22,633 bases of DNA, taken from assembly GCA_028817685.1 (NCBI GenBank), contig JAPPPC010000616.1, forward strand, positions 1-22,633, written 5' to 3'. The DNA is from Rhodospirillaceae bacterium. Lineage in GTDB: Bacteria > Pseudomonadota > Alphaproteobacteria > UBA8366 > GCA-2717185. Below, piece by piece: positions 15,157 to 22,101 of the stretch (position 1 is the first letter of the stretch; each line of letters starts with the position of its first letter). The notes under the pieces were generated by a model. The model was not told the DNA's origin. It saw nothing but the letters and a program-made list of their open reading frames with translations, and searched no databases. Position numbers and translations under genes: made by a program.

Positions 15157-15785
15157 GGCGGCGTGTTGGCGCGATGGGCGAGCGCGGTCGACGGCTCCTC
15201 ATCAATGCGCGACCGATAGGCCGCGAAGGCGTCGGGGAGGTCGAAGCCGTAATTCACGGCCCAGTCCAGAACCGTCGTCATCAGGATATCGACGCCGTAA
15301 AAGTCATCGCCCAGCAGATAGCGCCGACCGTCCTCCAGCCGCACGGTCGCCGCAGTGATCATGCGCTCGAAATAGGCGCGCGCCGCCACGCAGGCCTCCG
15401 GCGCCGGGCTGTAAATCTCGGGCAAACCCTCATGCCGCCGCAGGACGTAGAGCGAGGTCGCGTCCAGCTCCATCGAGATGAAGGACATCCATTCGAAATA
15501 GAGCGCGCGCTGATCGAGCGCTTCGGGGATGAGCCGCCGTTCCGGTGTGCTGTAGCGCTCCGCCAGATAGGCAACGATGGCCGGGCTTTCGGTCAAGGTC
15601 AGGTCGCCATCGATCAAGGTCGGGATCTTGCCGCGCGGATTGACGGCGCGATATTCCGGCGTTTCCATTGCCGGCGTCCGCGTCAGGATCGGCCGTGTCT
15701 CATAATCAAGGCCGAGAAAGACCAACGCCCAATGGGCGCGGAGCGCACGGCTGGAGCCGACGCCCCACAGGACACGTTTCGTCAT
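15153..15785 (-). CDS. Glutathione S-transferase family protein
   Basis: A 210-residue GST-fold protein. The N-terminal thioredoxin-like domain (about 1-80) has 'VGSSRALRAHWAL' at 9-21 with Ser at the catalytic turn, the cis-Pro P55 in 'GKIPTLID', and the glutathione-binding E66-S67 in 'LTESPAIVAYLAERY'. The C-terminal all-helical domain follows, with 'YLLGDDFYGVDILMTTVLDW' as the usual N-capping region. Such GSTs conjugate, isomerise or reductively process electrophiles with glutathione. The four-base overlap with the CoA-transferase downstream and the 85-base gap to the cupin upstream place it in the operon. A role on a reactive intermediate of that pathway is inferred. Confidence 0.9.
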   Translation of the reverse strand: MTKRVLWGVGSSRALRAHWALVFLGLDYETRPILTRTPAMETPEYRAVNPRGKIPTLIDGDLTLTESPAIVAYLAERYSTPERRLIPEALDQRALYFEWMSFISMELDATSLYVLRRHEGLPEIYSPAPEACVAARAYFERMITAATVRLEDGRRYLLGDDFYGVDILMTTVLDWAVNYGFDLPDAFAAYRSRIDEEPSTALAHRANTPP

Positions 15786-15870
15786 CGTAATTGTTCCCCT
15801 TGAGGGCTACTCACATCCGAGAGGCGCGCGAACTATGGCGAGAGCGCCACGCGCTTGGCAAGCGGAGCGG

Positions 15871-16224
15871 TTAATCGGACTGGCCCTTGCGGCCGACGCC
15901 AACCGCGATGTTGTCGTAGACACCGACGCCCTGAACGATGAGAAACTTGAACGGGCCGTCGTCGAGACCGTGAACGTAGTGCGCCACCTTGGGCGGCACT
16001 TCGCAGCGCTCGCCCGGCCCCAACACATACTCGGCGCGCGGCGCGCGGGTCTCCACCACCATCGGACCTTCCAGGCAAACGAAGGAATCGGTGATCTCGC
16101 TGTGATAATGCCAGGGGATGCACTGGCCCTCATCCAGAGTCAGCACTCGGACCCGCATGTCTTCGCCTTCCATCACCGTCTCGCGATTGCGGATTTCCGT
16201 CGCCTCGTAGGGAATCGCCTTCAT
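15871..16224 (-). CDS. Small cupin-domain protein
   Basis: A 117-residue single cupin barrel. The ATG has AAGGAAG upstream. The first cupin motif is 'IPWHYHSEITDSFVCLEG' at 36-53, giving H39 and H41, with D46 where Glu is usual. The second motif around 'GERCEVPPKVAHYVHG' (71-86) offers H82 or H85. This makes a plausible mononuclear metal site, so the protein may be a small isomerase, decarboxylase or dioxygenase, or a metabolite sensor. The gene sits 20 bases after the Gly-rich membrane-protein gene. It is unlike the second cupin of this operon (16639-17016) beyond the fold. Confidence 0.85.
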   Translation of the reverse strand: MKAIPYEATEIRNRETVMEGEDMRVRVLTLDEGQCIPWHYHSEITDSFVCLEGPMVVETRAPRAEYVLGPGERCEVPPKVAHYVHGLDDGPFKFLIVQGVGVYDNIAVGVGRKGQSD

Positions 16225-16244
16225 CGTTGCTTCCTTGTCTAAAT

Positions 16245-16607
16245 CTAAAAAGTTCCGCCGCCACCGGCATCGCCACCCCCGGCGCCACCATCGAAACCAC
16301 CTCCGAAGTCGCCGCCGCCATGGCCGCCATCATGGTAATGCACGCTGTCACCCGCCTGCGCCGCGCCGCTGACCGTCAGGCCGATCCACATGGCGTACAG
16401 GAACGTTTCGTCACGGCGTCGAACGCGGTCCGCCTCGTCATCTTCCGAGTCCCGGGAGATCAACAACCGGCGGCCATTATGCACCGCGTCGCGGAGCTTG
16501 GCCGCGACCAGCAGCGCGATGACCACCCCGACAGCGATCGCGAGGTACAAATGCAGCCACCAGAACGCAGCGGCGGCAATGAGAAGCATGATCCCGATCT
16601 GCAGCAT
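16245..16607 (-). CDS. Membrane protein with Gly/His/Asp-rich C-terminal tail
   Basis: A 120-residue protein between two cupin genes. I use the ATG at 16605-16607 (GGAGG nine bases upstream) rather than a TTG five codons earlier. Residues about 3-37 are hydrophobic (one long or two short helices, with WW at 16-17). Residues 38-66 are highly charged, including an acidic then Arg-rich patch. Residues about 68-86 form another helix. The last 34 residues are mostly Gly with spaced His, Asp and Phe (HYHDGGHGGGDFGGG). Comparable Gly-rich tails occur in TPM/YgcG-type and DUF2207 membrane proteins, but no such domain is present. The His/Asp tail might bind metal. Spacing of 20 and 31 bases to its neighbours makes it an operon member. 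Confidence 0.75.
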   Translation of the reverse strand: MLQIGIMLLIAAAAFWWLHLYLAIAVGVVIALLVAAKLRDAVHNGRRLLISRDSEDDEADRVRRRDETFLYAMWIGLTVSGAAQAGDSVHYHDGGHGGGDFGGGFDGGAGGGDAGGGGTF

Positions 16608-16638
16608 CGTTTGCGCCTCCAATTGAAGGTTCGGAAAC

Positions 16639-17016
16639 CTACAGGAACGTCGCCTTCGAGCCGACGGCCGTCACGGTGATGTGACCCAAGGTCGTGTCCG
16701 CCTTGGCACCGTGCCAGTGTTTCTCCCCAGCCTTGATATGCACCACGTCACCGACTCCAATTTCCACTTCCTCTTCCTCGGTCGCGACAATGCCTGAGCC
16801 GGAAGTGACGACCAGGATCTGGTCGCAATCATGGACATGCCAGCCTGTCGTCGACCCGTTGGTGAAGTTGACCACGCTGCAATTGTAGTTATCGGACTCG
16901 CCGGCCGGGATGATCGTCTGGCGCGACCGGGTCACCGAGCCGCCGCTCCAGCCGGCGATCGGCGTCGCCTCGCCCAGATCCTCATGCGGAATATCGTCCA
17001 AGGTCACCACGCGCAT
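16639..17016 (-). CDS. Cupin-domain protein
   Basis: A 125-residue single-domain cupin. The ATG at 17014-17016 has a GGGGGAGA purine run upstream. The metal motif is 'TGWHVHDCDQILVVTSGSG' (57-75): H60 and H62 are present, and Q66 stands where Glu is usual. The second motif 'IKAGEKHWHG' (94-103) supplies H100 or H102. The segment 'EEEEVEIGVGDVVHI' is the usual hairpin between motifs. Likely an intracellular metal-dependent enzyme or a ligand-binding protein in the same pathway as the FAD oxidoreductase, whose stop lies 20 bases upstream. Which reaction it performs cannot be read from sequence. Confidence 0.87.
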   Translation of the reverse strand: MRVVTLDDIPHEDLGEATPIAGWSGGSVTRSRQTIIPAGESDNYNCSVVNFTNGSTTGWHVHDCDQILVVTSGSGIVATEEEEVEIGVGDVVHIKAGEKHWHGAKADTTLGHITVTAVGSKATFL

Positions 17017-17036
17017 CTCTCTTCTCCCCCTCTTCG

Positions 17037-18335
17037 TTAGCCCAGCACCGAAAAACTGCTGTTCGCATTGATCTCGCGCTTGCGCGAATAGAAGCCGACA
17101 TCGACCGAACGGCCAATATGGTCCAGGGTGAACTGCAGCGGCTCGGCGTCATGATCGTGGCCCGCCTCGCAAGCGAGGATCAACTCCGCCATCATCTTGC
17201 CGGCCACGGGCGCGTTTTTGAACTGATTGCCGCTGGTGCCAATCGCCATGTAATAGCCGTCCAAGCTGGAGCGGTCATAGATCGGTATCCAGTCGTCTGA
17301 CACATCGTAGAGGTCGACGACGCCCTGCATACGGCTCGGGATTGGGAGGGTCGGGATGCGCTGCGCCTCGCGATGCACCTGCACCGTCCATTGATCGGTG
17401 AAGTCACGATTGTAATCGTCCGGGTCGACCCATTCGCGCGGATCGCATTCCGGGTCTTCGCTGCCGATCAGGATATGGTTGCCGACCTCCGGCCGTGCGT
17501 AAACGCCGATGTCGCTGTCGGTAATGATGAAACCGTTCGCCTCGAAGTCGAACCCTGCCGGCGACGGCACATGGGCAACCTCCTGCCGCATGGCGCCGGT
17601 CGAAATATTCATGTCGTCGAGAACCCCTGCCATCGCGTTGATCCGCGAGGAGTGCGGCCCCGCGACATTGACGACGACTGGCGCATCGATCGCCGTGCCG
17701 TCCGACAGGGTAACACCGGCGGTGCGGCCATTCTCCTGCCGAATTTCCGTGACCTCGGCGTTGAAGCGGAACTCACCGCCTGCGGCCTGCACGGCGCATT
17801 GCACATTGTGCGTGGCAAGCTGGGGGTCGCTGACATAGCCCGCATCCGGGAAAAACACAGCGCCCTCGACCGAACCGCCGGTCGGCTCGCCAAATCCGGG
17901 ATCACCCAGCAATTTCGCCGGCGCGAAGCGCTTGAGATCGAAAAAGGGCAGCTTCTCGCGGATCTTGTCCGGTCCCCAATCCTCCCAAGGTATGCCGATG
18001 ACATCGAGCCGCTCGCACATCGGCCGCAGGAAATCGTTCGCCTCGACCCGCAGCGCGACGCAGCCAGTATTGTGATAGACGGCCAGGCCGCGTTCGTCCG
18101 GCACGCCGATATAGCCGGCCCAGTCGCGCCATACGAACACGCCCTCATAGGCAAGGGCACAGCCATCGACGGTCGAGTAATGGGTGCGGATAATTGCGCA
18201 GGACCCGCTGGTCGAGCCGTAGCCCGAAGCCGGCAGCTTATCGATATTCAGGGTCCGCTTGCCGCGCTTGGCCAGCTCATAAGCGGTGCAGCAACCGATG
18301 ATGCCGGCCCCGATAACGATCACGTCATATTTCAT
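17037..18335 (-). CDS. FAD-dependent amine/amino-acid oxidoreductase (DAO family)
   Basis: A 432-residue flavoprotein of the D-amino-acid oxidase/sarcosine oxidase/glycine oxidase superfamily. GGGAAG precedes the ATG. The N-terminal dinucleotide-binding loop is 'VIVIGAGIIGCCTAYELAKRG' (G9-x-G11-x-x-G14), and 'GSTSGSCAIIRTHYS' (40-54) is the family's second flavin region. The C-terminal 'YMAIGTSGNQFKNAPVAGKMMAELI'-type segment closes the FAD site. It should oxidise a C-N bond of an amino acid or N-methyl compound, giving an oxo acid or aldehyde. It is the first gene of the leftward operon, so it probably performs the entry step. It is divergent from the channel operon across 108 bases. Confidence 0.92.
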   Translation of the reverse strand: MKYDVIVIGAGIIGCCTAYELAKRGKRTLNIDKLPASGYGSTSGSCAIIRTHYSTVDGCALAYEGVFVWRDWAGYIGVPDERGLAVYHNTGCVALRVEANDFLRPMCERLDVIGIPWEDWGPDKIREKLPFFDLKRFAPAKLLGDPGFGEPTGGSVEGAVFFPDAGYVSDPQLATHNVQCAVQAAGGEFRFNAEVTEIRQENGRTAGVTLSDGTAIDAPVVVNVAGPHSSRINAMAGVLDDMNISTGAMRQEVAHVPSPAGFDFEANGFIITDSDIGVYARPEVGNHILIGSEDPECDPREWVDPDDYNRDFTDQWTVQVHREAQRIPTLPIPSRMQGVVDLYDVSDDWIPIYDRSSLDGYYMAIGTSGNQFKNAPVAGKMMAELILACEAGHDHDAEPLQFTLDHIGRSVDVGFYSRKREINANSSFSVLG

Positions 18336-18405
18336 GCCGACTTCCCGAAAACTTGATCCATACTACATATGTTTTCGGCGGCCGCTATGGTATGCGCCGC
18401 GCGGA

Positions 18406-18411
18406 TATAAT
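18406..18411 (+). promoter_or_regulatory. TATAAT -10-like box upstream of the channel operon
   Basis: A perfect TATAAT lies 32 bases before the channel gene ATG in the 108-base divergent spacer. No recognisable -35 box is found 16-18 bases upstream, so support is weak. Confidence 0.25.
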
Positions 18412-18443
18412 CGTAGCGCGATGTATCAGGAGTCGAAACGAAA

Positions 18444-19085
18444 ATGGAACTGATCTCCAAACCGCACAGATACCTGCTGTTCTTGCGGTTCCTGCTGGTC
18501 AATCTGGTGGCGTTGGCGTTGCTGTTCGCCGCGTGGCTGCAAGGCTGGCTCGACGGAATATTCGTGCCGGTCACGATGGAACTGTCGCTCAGCATCTTTG
18601 TCGTGTTCCTGTTCGGCCTGTTCACCTGCGGCAACCGGATCTGGCAAACCAGCGTCGAACTGAACGACATTCGCAGCGGCGACCCGAAAGAAGGCACGCG
18701 CGCCGCGAAGTATCTGGCCACGGTCTATGGCGGCGGCGCCGACAGCAAGACGCTCGGCGCCTCGGCCCTGCGGCTGAAGATGGGGACCAATGTTTCGGTG
18801 ATCCGTCACCTCGCCAACGGGCTGATTTTTTTGGGCCTGATCGGCACCGTCATCGGATTCATCATCGCCCTGTCAGGGGTAGACCCGGAATCGGCAACGG
18901 AGATCGAAAGCGTCGCCAATATGGTCGCGACGCTGATCAGCGGCATGTCGGTCGCGCTCTATACGACCTTGGTCGGCGCCGTCCTTTATGTCTGGCTGAT
19001 CGTCAATCATCGCATTTTGACGAGCGGCGCGGTAAGCCTGATCGGTGCGATCATCGAGCTGGGAGAAGCGCGTGAACGAGCTTGA
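18444..19085 (+). CDS. MotA/TolQ/ExbB-type proton channel protein
   Basis: A 213-residue inner-membrane protein of the TolQ/ExbB/MotA channel superfamily (PF01618), which conducts H+ or Na+ and powers a partner protein. AGGAG lies eleven bases before the ATG. Hydrophobic helices lie at about 11-32, 46-64, 124-144 and 160-187. The third holds the hallmark 'LIFLGLIGTVIGFIIALSG' with T135 in GTVIG. The fourth holds 'SGMSVALYTTLVGAVLYV' with T174/T175, the positions of the pore threonines in ExbB and TolQ. The loop 66-120 is cytoplasmic. It overlaps the next gene by 14 bases, whose protein has an ExbD/TolR-type anchor, so the two probably form a stator-like complex. No tolA, tonB or flagellar genes are present. 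Confidence 0.92.
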   Translation: MELISKPHRYLLFLRFLLVNLVALALLFAAWLQGWLDGIFVPVTMELSLSIFVVFLFGLFTCGNRIWQTSVELNDIRSGDPKEGTRAAKYLATVYGGGADSKTLGASALRLKMGTNVSVIRHLANGLIFLGLIGTVIGFIIALSGVDPESATEIESVANMVATLISGMSVALYTTLVGAVLYVWLIVNHRILTSGAVSLIGAIIELGEARERA

Positions 19086-19671
19086 AGACTTCGAAGAAGA
19101 CTCCGCCGGGACGGTCTTCCGCGATGTGATTCTGCTCGCCCTGATCGGCTTCGTGGCGATGGTTGTCATGCTGTTGCCGCACTTGCGTAAATCCGAGGTC
19201 GAGGCACAGGACCACAAGGCGCCCGGTAACGTCATCGTCGAGCTGCATTGGCCGACCAACCAGGCGGTCGATGTGGATTTGTGGGTCATGGGACCGGAAT
19301 CCACCCCGGTCGGCTTCTGGAACCTCGGCAATCGCGTCTTCAATTTGCTGCGCGACGATCTGGGCACCGACGGCGACGCCACGGAAGAGAATTACGAGGT
19401 CGCCTATAGCCGCGGCATTCCGGCCGGCGAGTATATCGTCAACGTTCATATGTACGGGCCGGTACCGCCCGGCATGATCGTTCCCGCGACGGTCGTCGTC
19501 AGCGTGCGGAAAGAATTCGAACAGACCAAGCAAATCCTGAAAACTCAGGTCAAGCTCAAGCGTCGCCACCAGGAAGAAACCGCTTTCCGGTTCCGCCTCA
19601 CCAGCAAGGGCGACTTGGTCAAGGACAGCGTCACCACCTTGCGACGGCGTCTCATCACGGAGCCTATGTGA
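19072..19671 (+). CDS. ExbD/TolR-like anchored protein with DUF2135/YfaP-like periplasmic domain
   Basis: A 199-residue protein. I choose the GTG at 19072, preceded by GGGAGA, over an in-frame ATG at 19045 that lies deeper in the upstream gene. An acidic cytoplasmic start (MNELEDFEED) leads into one membrane helix, 'FRDVILLALIGFVAMVVML' (16-34). D18 sits at its cytoplasmic end exactly where TolR, ExbD and MotB carry the proton-binding Asp ('IDVMLVLL' in ExbD). The periplasmic part is not an ExbD/TolR domain: 'NVIVELHWP' and 'AVDVDLWVMGPESTPVGFW' followed by 'YSRGIPAGEYIVNVHMYG' resemble DUF2135/YfaP beta-sandwiches. A Lys/Arg-rich helical segment and a strand follow. The role is proposed as the driven subunit of the channel encoded upstream. 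It overlaps the next gene by one base (TGATG). Confidence 0.85.
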   Translation: MNELEDFEEDSAGTVFRDVILLALIGFVAMVVMLLPHLRKSEVEAQDHKAPGNVIVELHWPTNQAVDVDLWVMGPESTPVGFWNLGNRVFNLLRDDLGTDGDATEENYEVAYSRGIPAGEYIVNVHMYGPVPPGMIVPATVVVSVRKEFEQTKQILKTQVKLKRRHQEETAFRFRLTSKGDLVKDSVTTLRRRLITEPM

Positions 19672-20198
19672 TGGAATTTCTGATCTATTTCTTCATCGGC
19701 ACCGTGGCGCTGTTCGCGCTGCTCGCGGCAATTGCCATCTGGTCGCCGCGGCGCACCGCGGTCCGGGTCGTCGCCCTGATCACCGCGGCGCTGATGATGC
19801 CGCTCGGCTATCTTCAGCTCACCGAGTTGCTGAGCCGGCCGAAACCGATCGACTTCGAATGGTTCGAGCGTGAGGCACTGAGCGCTGTCGTCCTCGGCGC
19901 CCGCTTCGAGGAGGGCGAAGCCATCTATCTGTGGCTGCAGCTCGAGAGTTCGACGCAGCCGCGCTACTACACCCTGCCCTGGCGGCAGGAGTTGGCCGAG
20001 CGGCTGGAACAGGCCGTCGATGACGCCACCGCGCGCGGATCGACGGTTACCATCGCGACGCCGTTTTCGCCCAAATCCTTGGAAGAGCTCGGCAATCTCA
20101 ATGTCGAGATCATTCCGCCTCCGGTGCCGCCAACCAAGATGCCGCCGTTCGAACAGCAGCAGCCGCAGGTTCCGGATCCGCGAAAGCAGCGCATCTAA
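19671..20198 (+). CDS. Two-helix membrane protein with Pro-rich tail, third gene of channel operon
   Basis: A 175-residue protein starting at the ATG of a TGATG overlap, with GGAG eight bases upstream; a GTG one codon earlier is also possible. Helices lie at about 3-24 and 31-51, joined by 'SPRRTAVR', whose positive charge places the loop in the cytoplasm and both ends in the periplasm. The periplasmic part (52-150) has 'AVVLGARFEEGEAIYLWLQLE', 'PRYYTLPWRQELAERLEQA' and ends with a Pro/Gln-rich tail (PPPVPPTKMPPFEQQQPQVP). I know no characterised family. It is translationally coupled to the ExbD-like gene, so it is probably a component of the same complex. The Pro-rich tail invites comparison with TonB/TolA-type linkers, but no TonB C-terminal domain is present. 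Confidence 0.8.
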   Translation: MEFLIYFFIGTVALFALLAAIAIWSPRRTAVRVVALITAALMMPLGYLQLTELLSRPKPIDFEWFEREALSAVVLGARFEEGEAIYLWLQLESSTQPRYYTLPWRQELAERLEQAVDDATARGSTVTIATPFSPKSLEELGNLNVEIIPPPVPPTKMPPFEQQQPQVPDPRKQRI

Positions 20199-21856
20199 CC
20201 GGCAGTTTGCTGTTTCTTTTTCCGCTTCGGTTTGCGGAGCCGCGAGGCCCGCAGCTCGCCCGCCTGCTCAAGGATTGGGTAGGCGACAGAGGTCAGGTGG
20301 CTGTTGATCCGCTTGAGGTCGCGCAGGATATCCAGATGCAGCGACGAAGATTCGATGCTTTCGCGCAATCCGTGACGCAGCCGCTCGTGATGGCCTTCGG
20401 CTGCCTCCCGTTCAGCATCGCGGAAATGGACTTTTTCCGAAAGCAACCGGCGCGCCAGATCGCGATCGCCGCTGACGAAGACATTCATGGCGAGTTGTAG
20501 ATTCTCTTCCACCCGGCCATGCAACGTCACGATGTCCTGCAGGCCGTCCTCTGAGAATTGCAGATCGTATTTCACTTTCTTCGACGCCAATTCGAGCAGA
20601 TTTTTATCGATGATGTCGCCGATATGCTCGAGATTGGTGTTGAACGACATGATTTCCGCGCAGCGGCCGCTCTCCTTTTCATCAAGCGGTTCACGGCTGA
20701 CATCGGTCAGATAGAGTTTTATCGCCATGTGGAGGTCATCGACCGTATCGTCCATGCGCGCGATTTCGGAAATTTTCGATTTCTCACCGTCGCGGAAAAC
20801 CTCGATGACATCCCGCAACATGGTTTGCAGGGTATCGCCCATCCGCAACGTCTCGCGCGCCGCGGTCGCCAGCGCGACGGTCGGCTCGGTTATGACGGAC
20901 ACGTCTAGATAGCGCGGTGTCGCCGCGTCATCTTCCACAGGCGCGTCCGGAAATATCCGTTCCATCAAGCGGCCGACAACGCCGGTGAATCCGATAAAGA
21001 TGACCGCGAGGGCGATATTGAAGGCGGTGTGAAAATTCACGATCTGCCGCGCCGGATCAGCCTCGAACTCGGGCAGCCATCGCGTTGCCTCTGCCAAGAA
21101 CGGCAGCAAAATCACGACACCGGTAATTTTGAAAACCGCGTTGCCGACAGCCACGCGCCGGCCCGCCGGTGCCCCGTTCAGGGTCGCCAACAGTGCTGGC
21201 AGGGTACCGCCAAGATTTGCCCCCAGGACCAGGGCGAACGCCAACGGCAACGGGGTTATTCCGGCAGTGGTCAGCGAGACGACCAGGAGCACCGTCGCCA
21301 GGCTCGAATGGGCGAGCCAGGTCAGGAGCGCCGCCACCAGAACCGCAAGGATTGGTTCGCCGGCAAGGGCTGACAGGACCGTCCCGACCGTCTCCGACGC
21401 CCGCATCGGTTCGGAACTTTCCACGATCAGCCGCAACGCGAGGAGCATCAAACCGAGCCCGAGCAGGATCCGCCCCAAATTCCGCGGCCGCTTGCTCTCG
21501 GTCACGTAGAAAACGATCATGCCGCCGCCGATGAGGATCGGCGAAAACCATGAGACATCGAAGCTGAGCACCTGGGCCACAAGCGTGGTTCCCACGTCGG
21601 CGCCAAGCATGATCGCCAATGCGGGTGCGGCGGCGACCAACCCCTGACCGGCAAAGGATGCGGTGATCAGGCAGGTCGCCGTGCTGCTCTGCAAGACGGC
21701 CGTGACGCCCAAGCCGGCTCCGAAAGCGGCGAATCGGTTGCCCAGATGCCGTTCGAGAACGCGGCGCAGATCCCCACCAAAAGCCCGGGTCACGCCCGTC
21801 CGCACCATGCGCATGCCCCACAACAACAAGGCGACCGCACCCAGCAGATTCAACAA
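20195..21856 (-). CDS. Na+/phosphate cotransporter (NptA/PNaS family) with PhoU-like C-terminal domain
   Basis: A protein of about 553 residues. Residues 1-310 are hydrophobic, with two inverted Na/Pi-cotransporter repeats (PF02690): the first has 'GVTAVLQSSTATCLITASFAG' (Q56-S-S), and the second has 'WLAHSSLATVLLVVS' (about 180-194), where His replaces the usual Gln. Residues about 335-535 form long charged helices of PhoU type ('RMGDTLQTMLRDVIEVF', 'FNTNLEHIGDIIDKNLLEL'). The tail is strongly basic (KPKRKKKQQ). It imports phosphate with sodium; the PhoU part is presumed regulatory. The start is uncertain: the coordinates use TTG at 21856, but homology and GGGGAG at 21883-21888 favour ATT at 21872-21874. 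The stop overlaps that of the channel operon. Confidence 0.88.
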   Translation of the reverse strand: MLNLLGAVALLLWGMRMVRTGVTRAFGGDLRRVLERHLGNRFAAFGAGLGVTAVLQSSTATCLITASFAGQGLVAAAPALAIMLGADVGTTLVAQVLSFDVSWFSPILIGGGMIVFYVTESKRPRNLGRILLGLGLMLLALRLIVESSEPMRASETVGTVLSALAGEPILAVLVAALLTWLAHSSLATVLLVVSLTTAGITPLPLAFALVLGANLGGTLPALLATLNGAPAGRRVAVGNAVFKITGVVILLPFLAEATRWLPEFEADPARQIVNFHTAFNIALAVIFIGFTGVVGRLMERIFPDAPVEDDAATPRYLDVSVITEPTVALATAARETLRMGDTLQTMLRDVIEVFRDGEKSKISEIARMDDTVDDLHMAIKLYLTDVSREPLDEKESGRCAEIMSFNTNLEHIGDIIDKNLLELASKKVKYDLQFSEDGLQDIVTLHGRVEENLQLAMNVFVSGDRDLARRLLSEKVHFRDAEREAAEGHHERLRHGLRESIESSSLHLDILRDLKRINSHLTSVAYPILEQAGELRASRLRKPKRKKKQQTAG

Positions 21857-21871
21857 GACAATGGTCGCGGA

Positions 21872-21888
21872 AATACCGATAACTCCCC
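21872..21888 (-). promoter_or_regulatory. Ribosome site pointing to an ATT start for the Na/Pi cotransporter
   Basis: On the minus strand GGGGAG (21888-21883) is followed after eight bases by ATT (21874-21872), in frame with the cotransporter and six codons upstream of its first TTG. The TTG starts have no ribosome site. No ATG or GTG exists in frame between the upstream stop at 21911-21913 and the TTG. Confidence 0.4.
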
Positions 21889-22051
21889 GCCGCCTGTAGC
21901 GAACGTCCGATCAATTTCACATTCTGGAAACGATATCACAGCATCGTCCCAAGGAATCAGTCATATTACCCTGCACGCCTAATTCCAGCCGCGCCCGCAA
22001 CATTGAAACGGTGCGGCATCACCCTATGTGAACCTGGCGTCTTTTCAGCTT

Positions 22052-22078
22052 GGGGAAAGCAAAGCCCCTGACAGGGGC
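22052..22078 (+). other. Hairpin in the antiporter leader
   Basis: GCCCCT (22064-22069) pairs perfectly with AGGGGC (22073-22078) across a three-base loop, ending 23 bases before the antiporter ATG. A GGGG at 22052-22055 could compete for the CCCC of this stem. The position fits a leader control hairpin. There is no T-run, and I recognise no riboswitch class. Confidence 0.35.
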
Positions 22079-22101
22079 AGTTTACGGACAAGCAGATCGA
22101 C

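Noticed and set aside
18444..19671. Standard tolQR or exbBD pair
   Set aside because: The second protein's periplasmic part does not read as an ExbD/TolR domain, and tolA, tolB, pal and tonB are absent.
18444..20198. Zorya-type anti-phage system (ZorAB)
   Set aside because: The channel and an Asp-bearing anchor fit loosely, but the channel lacks the long ZorA cytoplasmic tail, the anchor has no OmpA-like domain, and no ZorC/ZorD helicase, ZorE nuclease or other defence gene is nearby.
21057..21920. 287-residue leftward frame over the cotransporter
   Set aside because: Shifted-frame shadow of the cotransporter; Arg/Gly-rich with no domain.
22052..22078. Known riboswitch (for example yybP-ykoY) in front of the antiporter
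   Set aside because: Only a short hairpin is present; the conserved loop sequences of that class are not seen.
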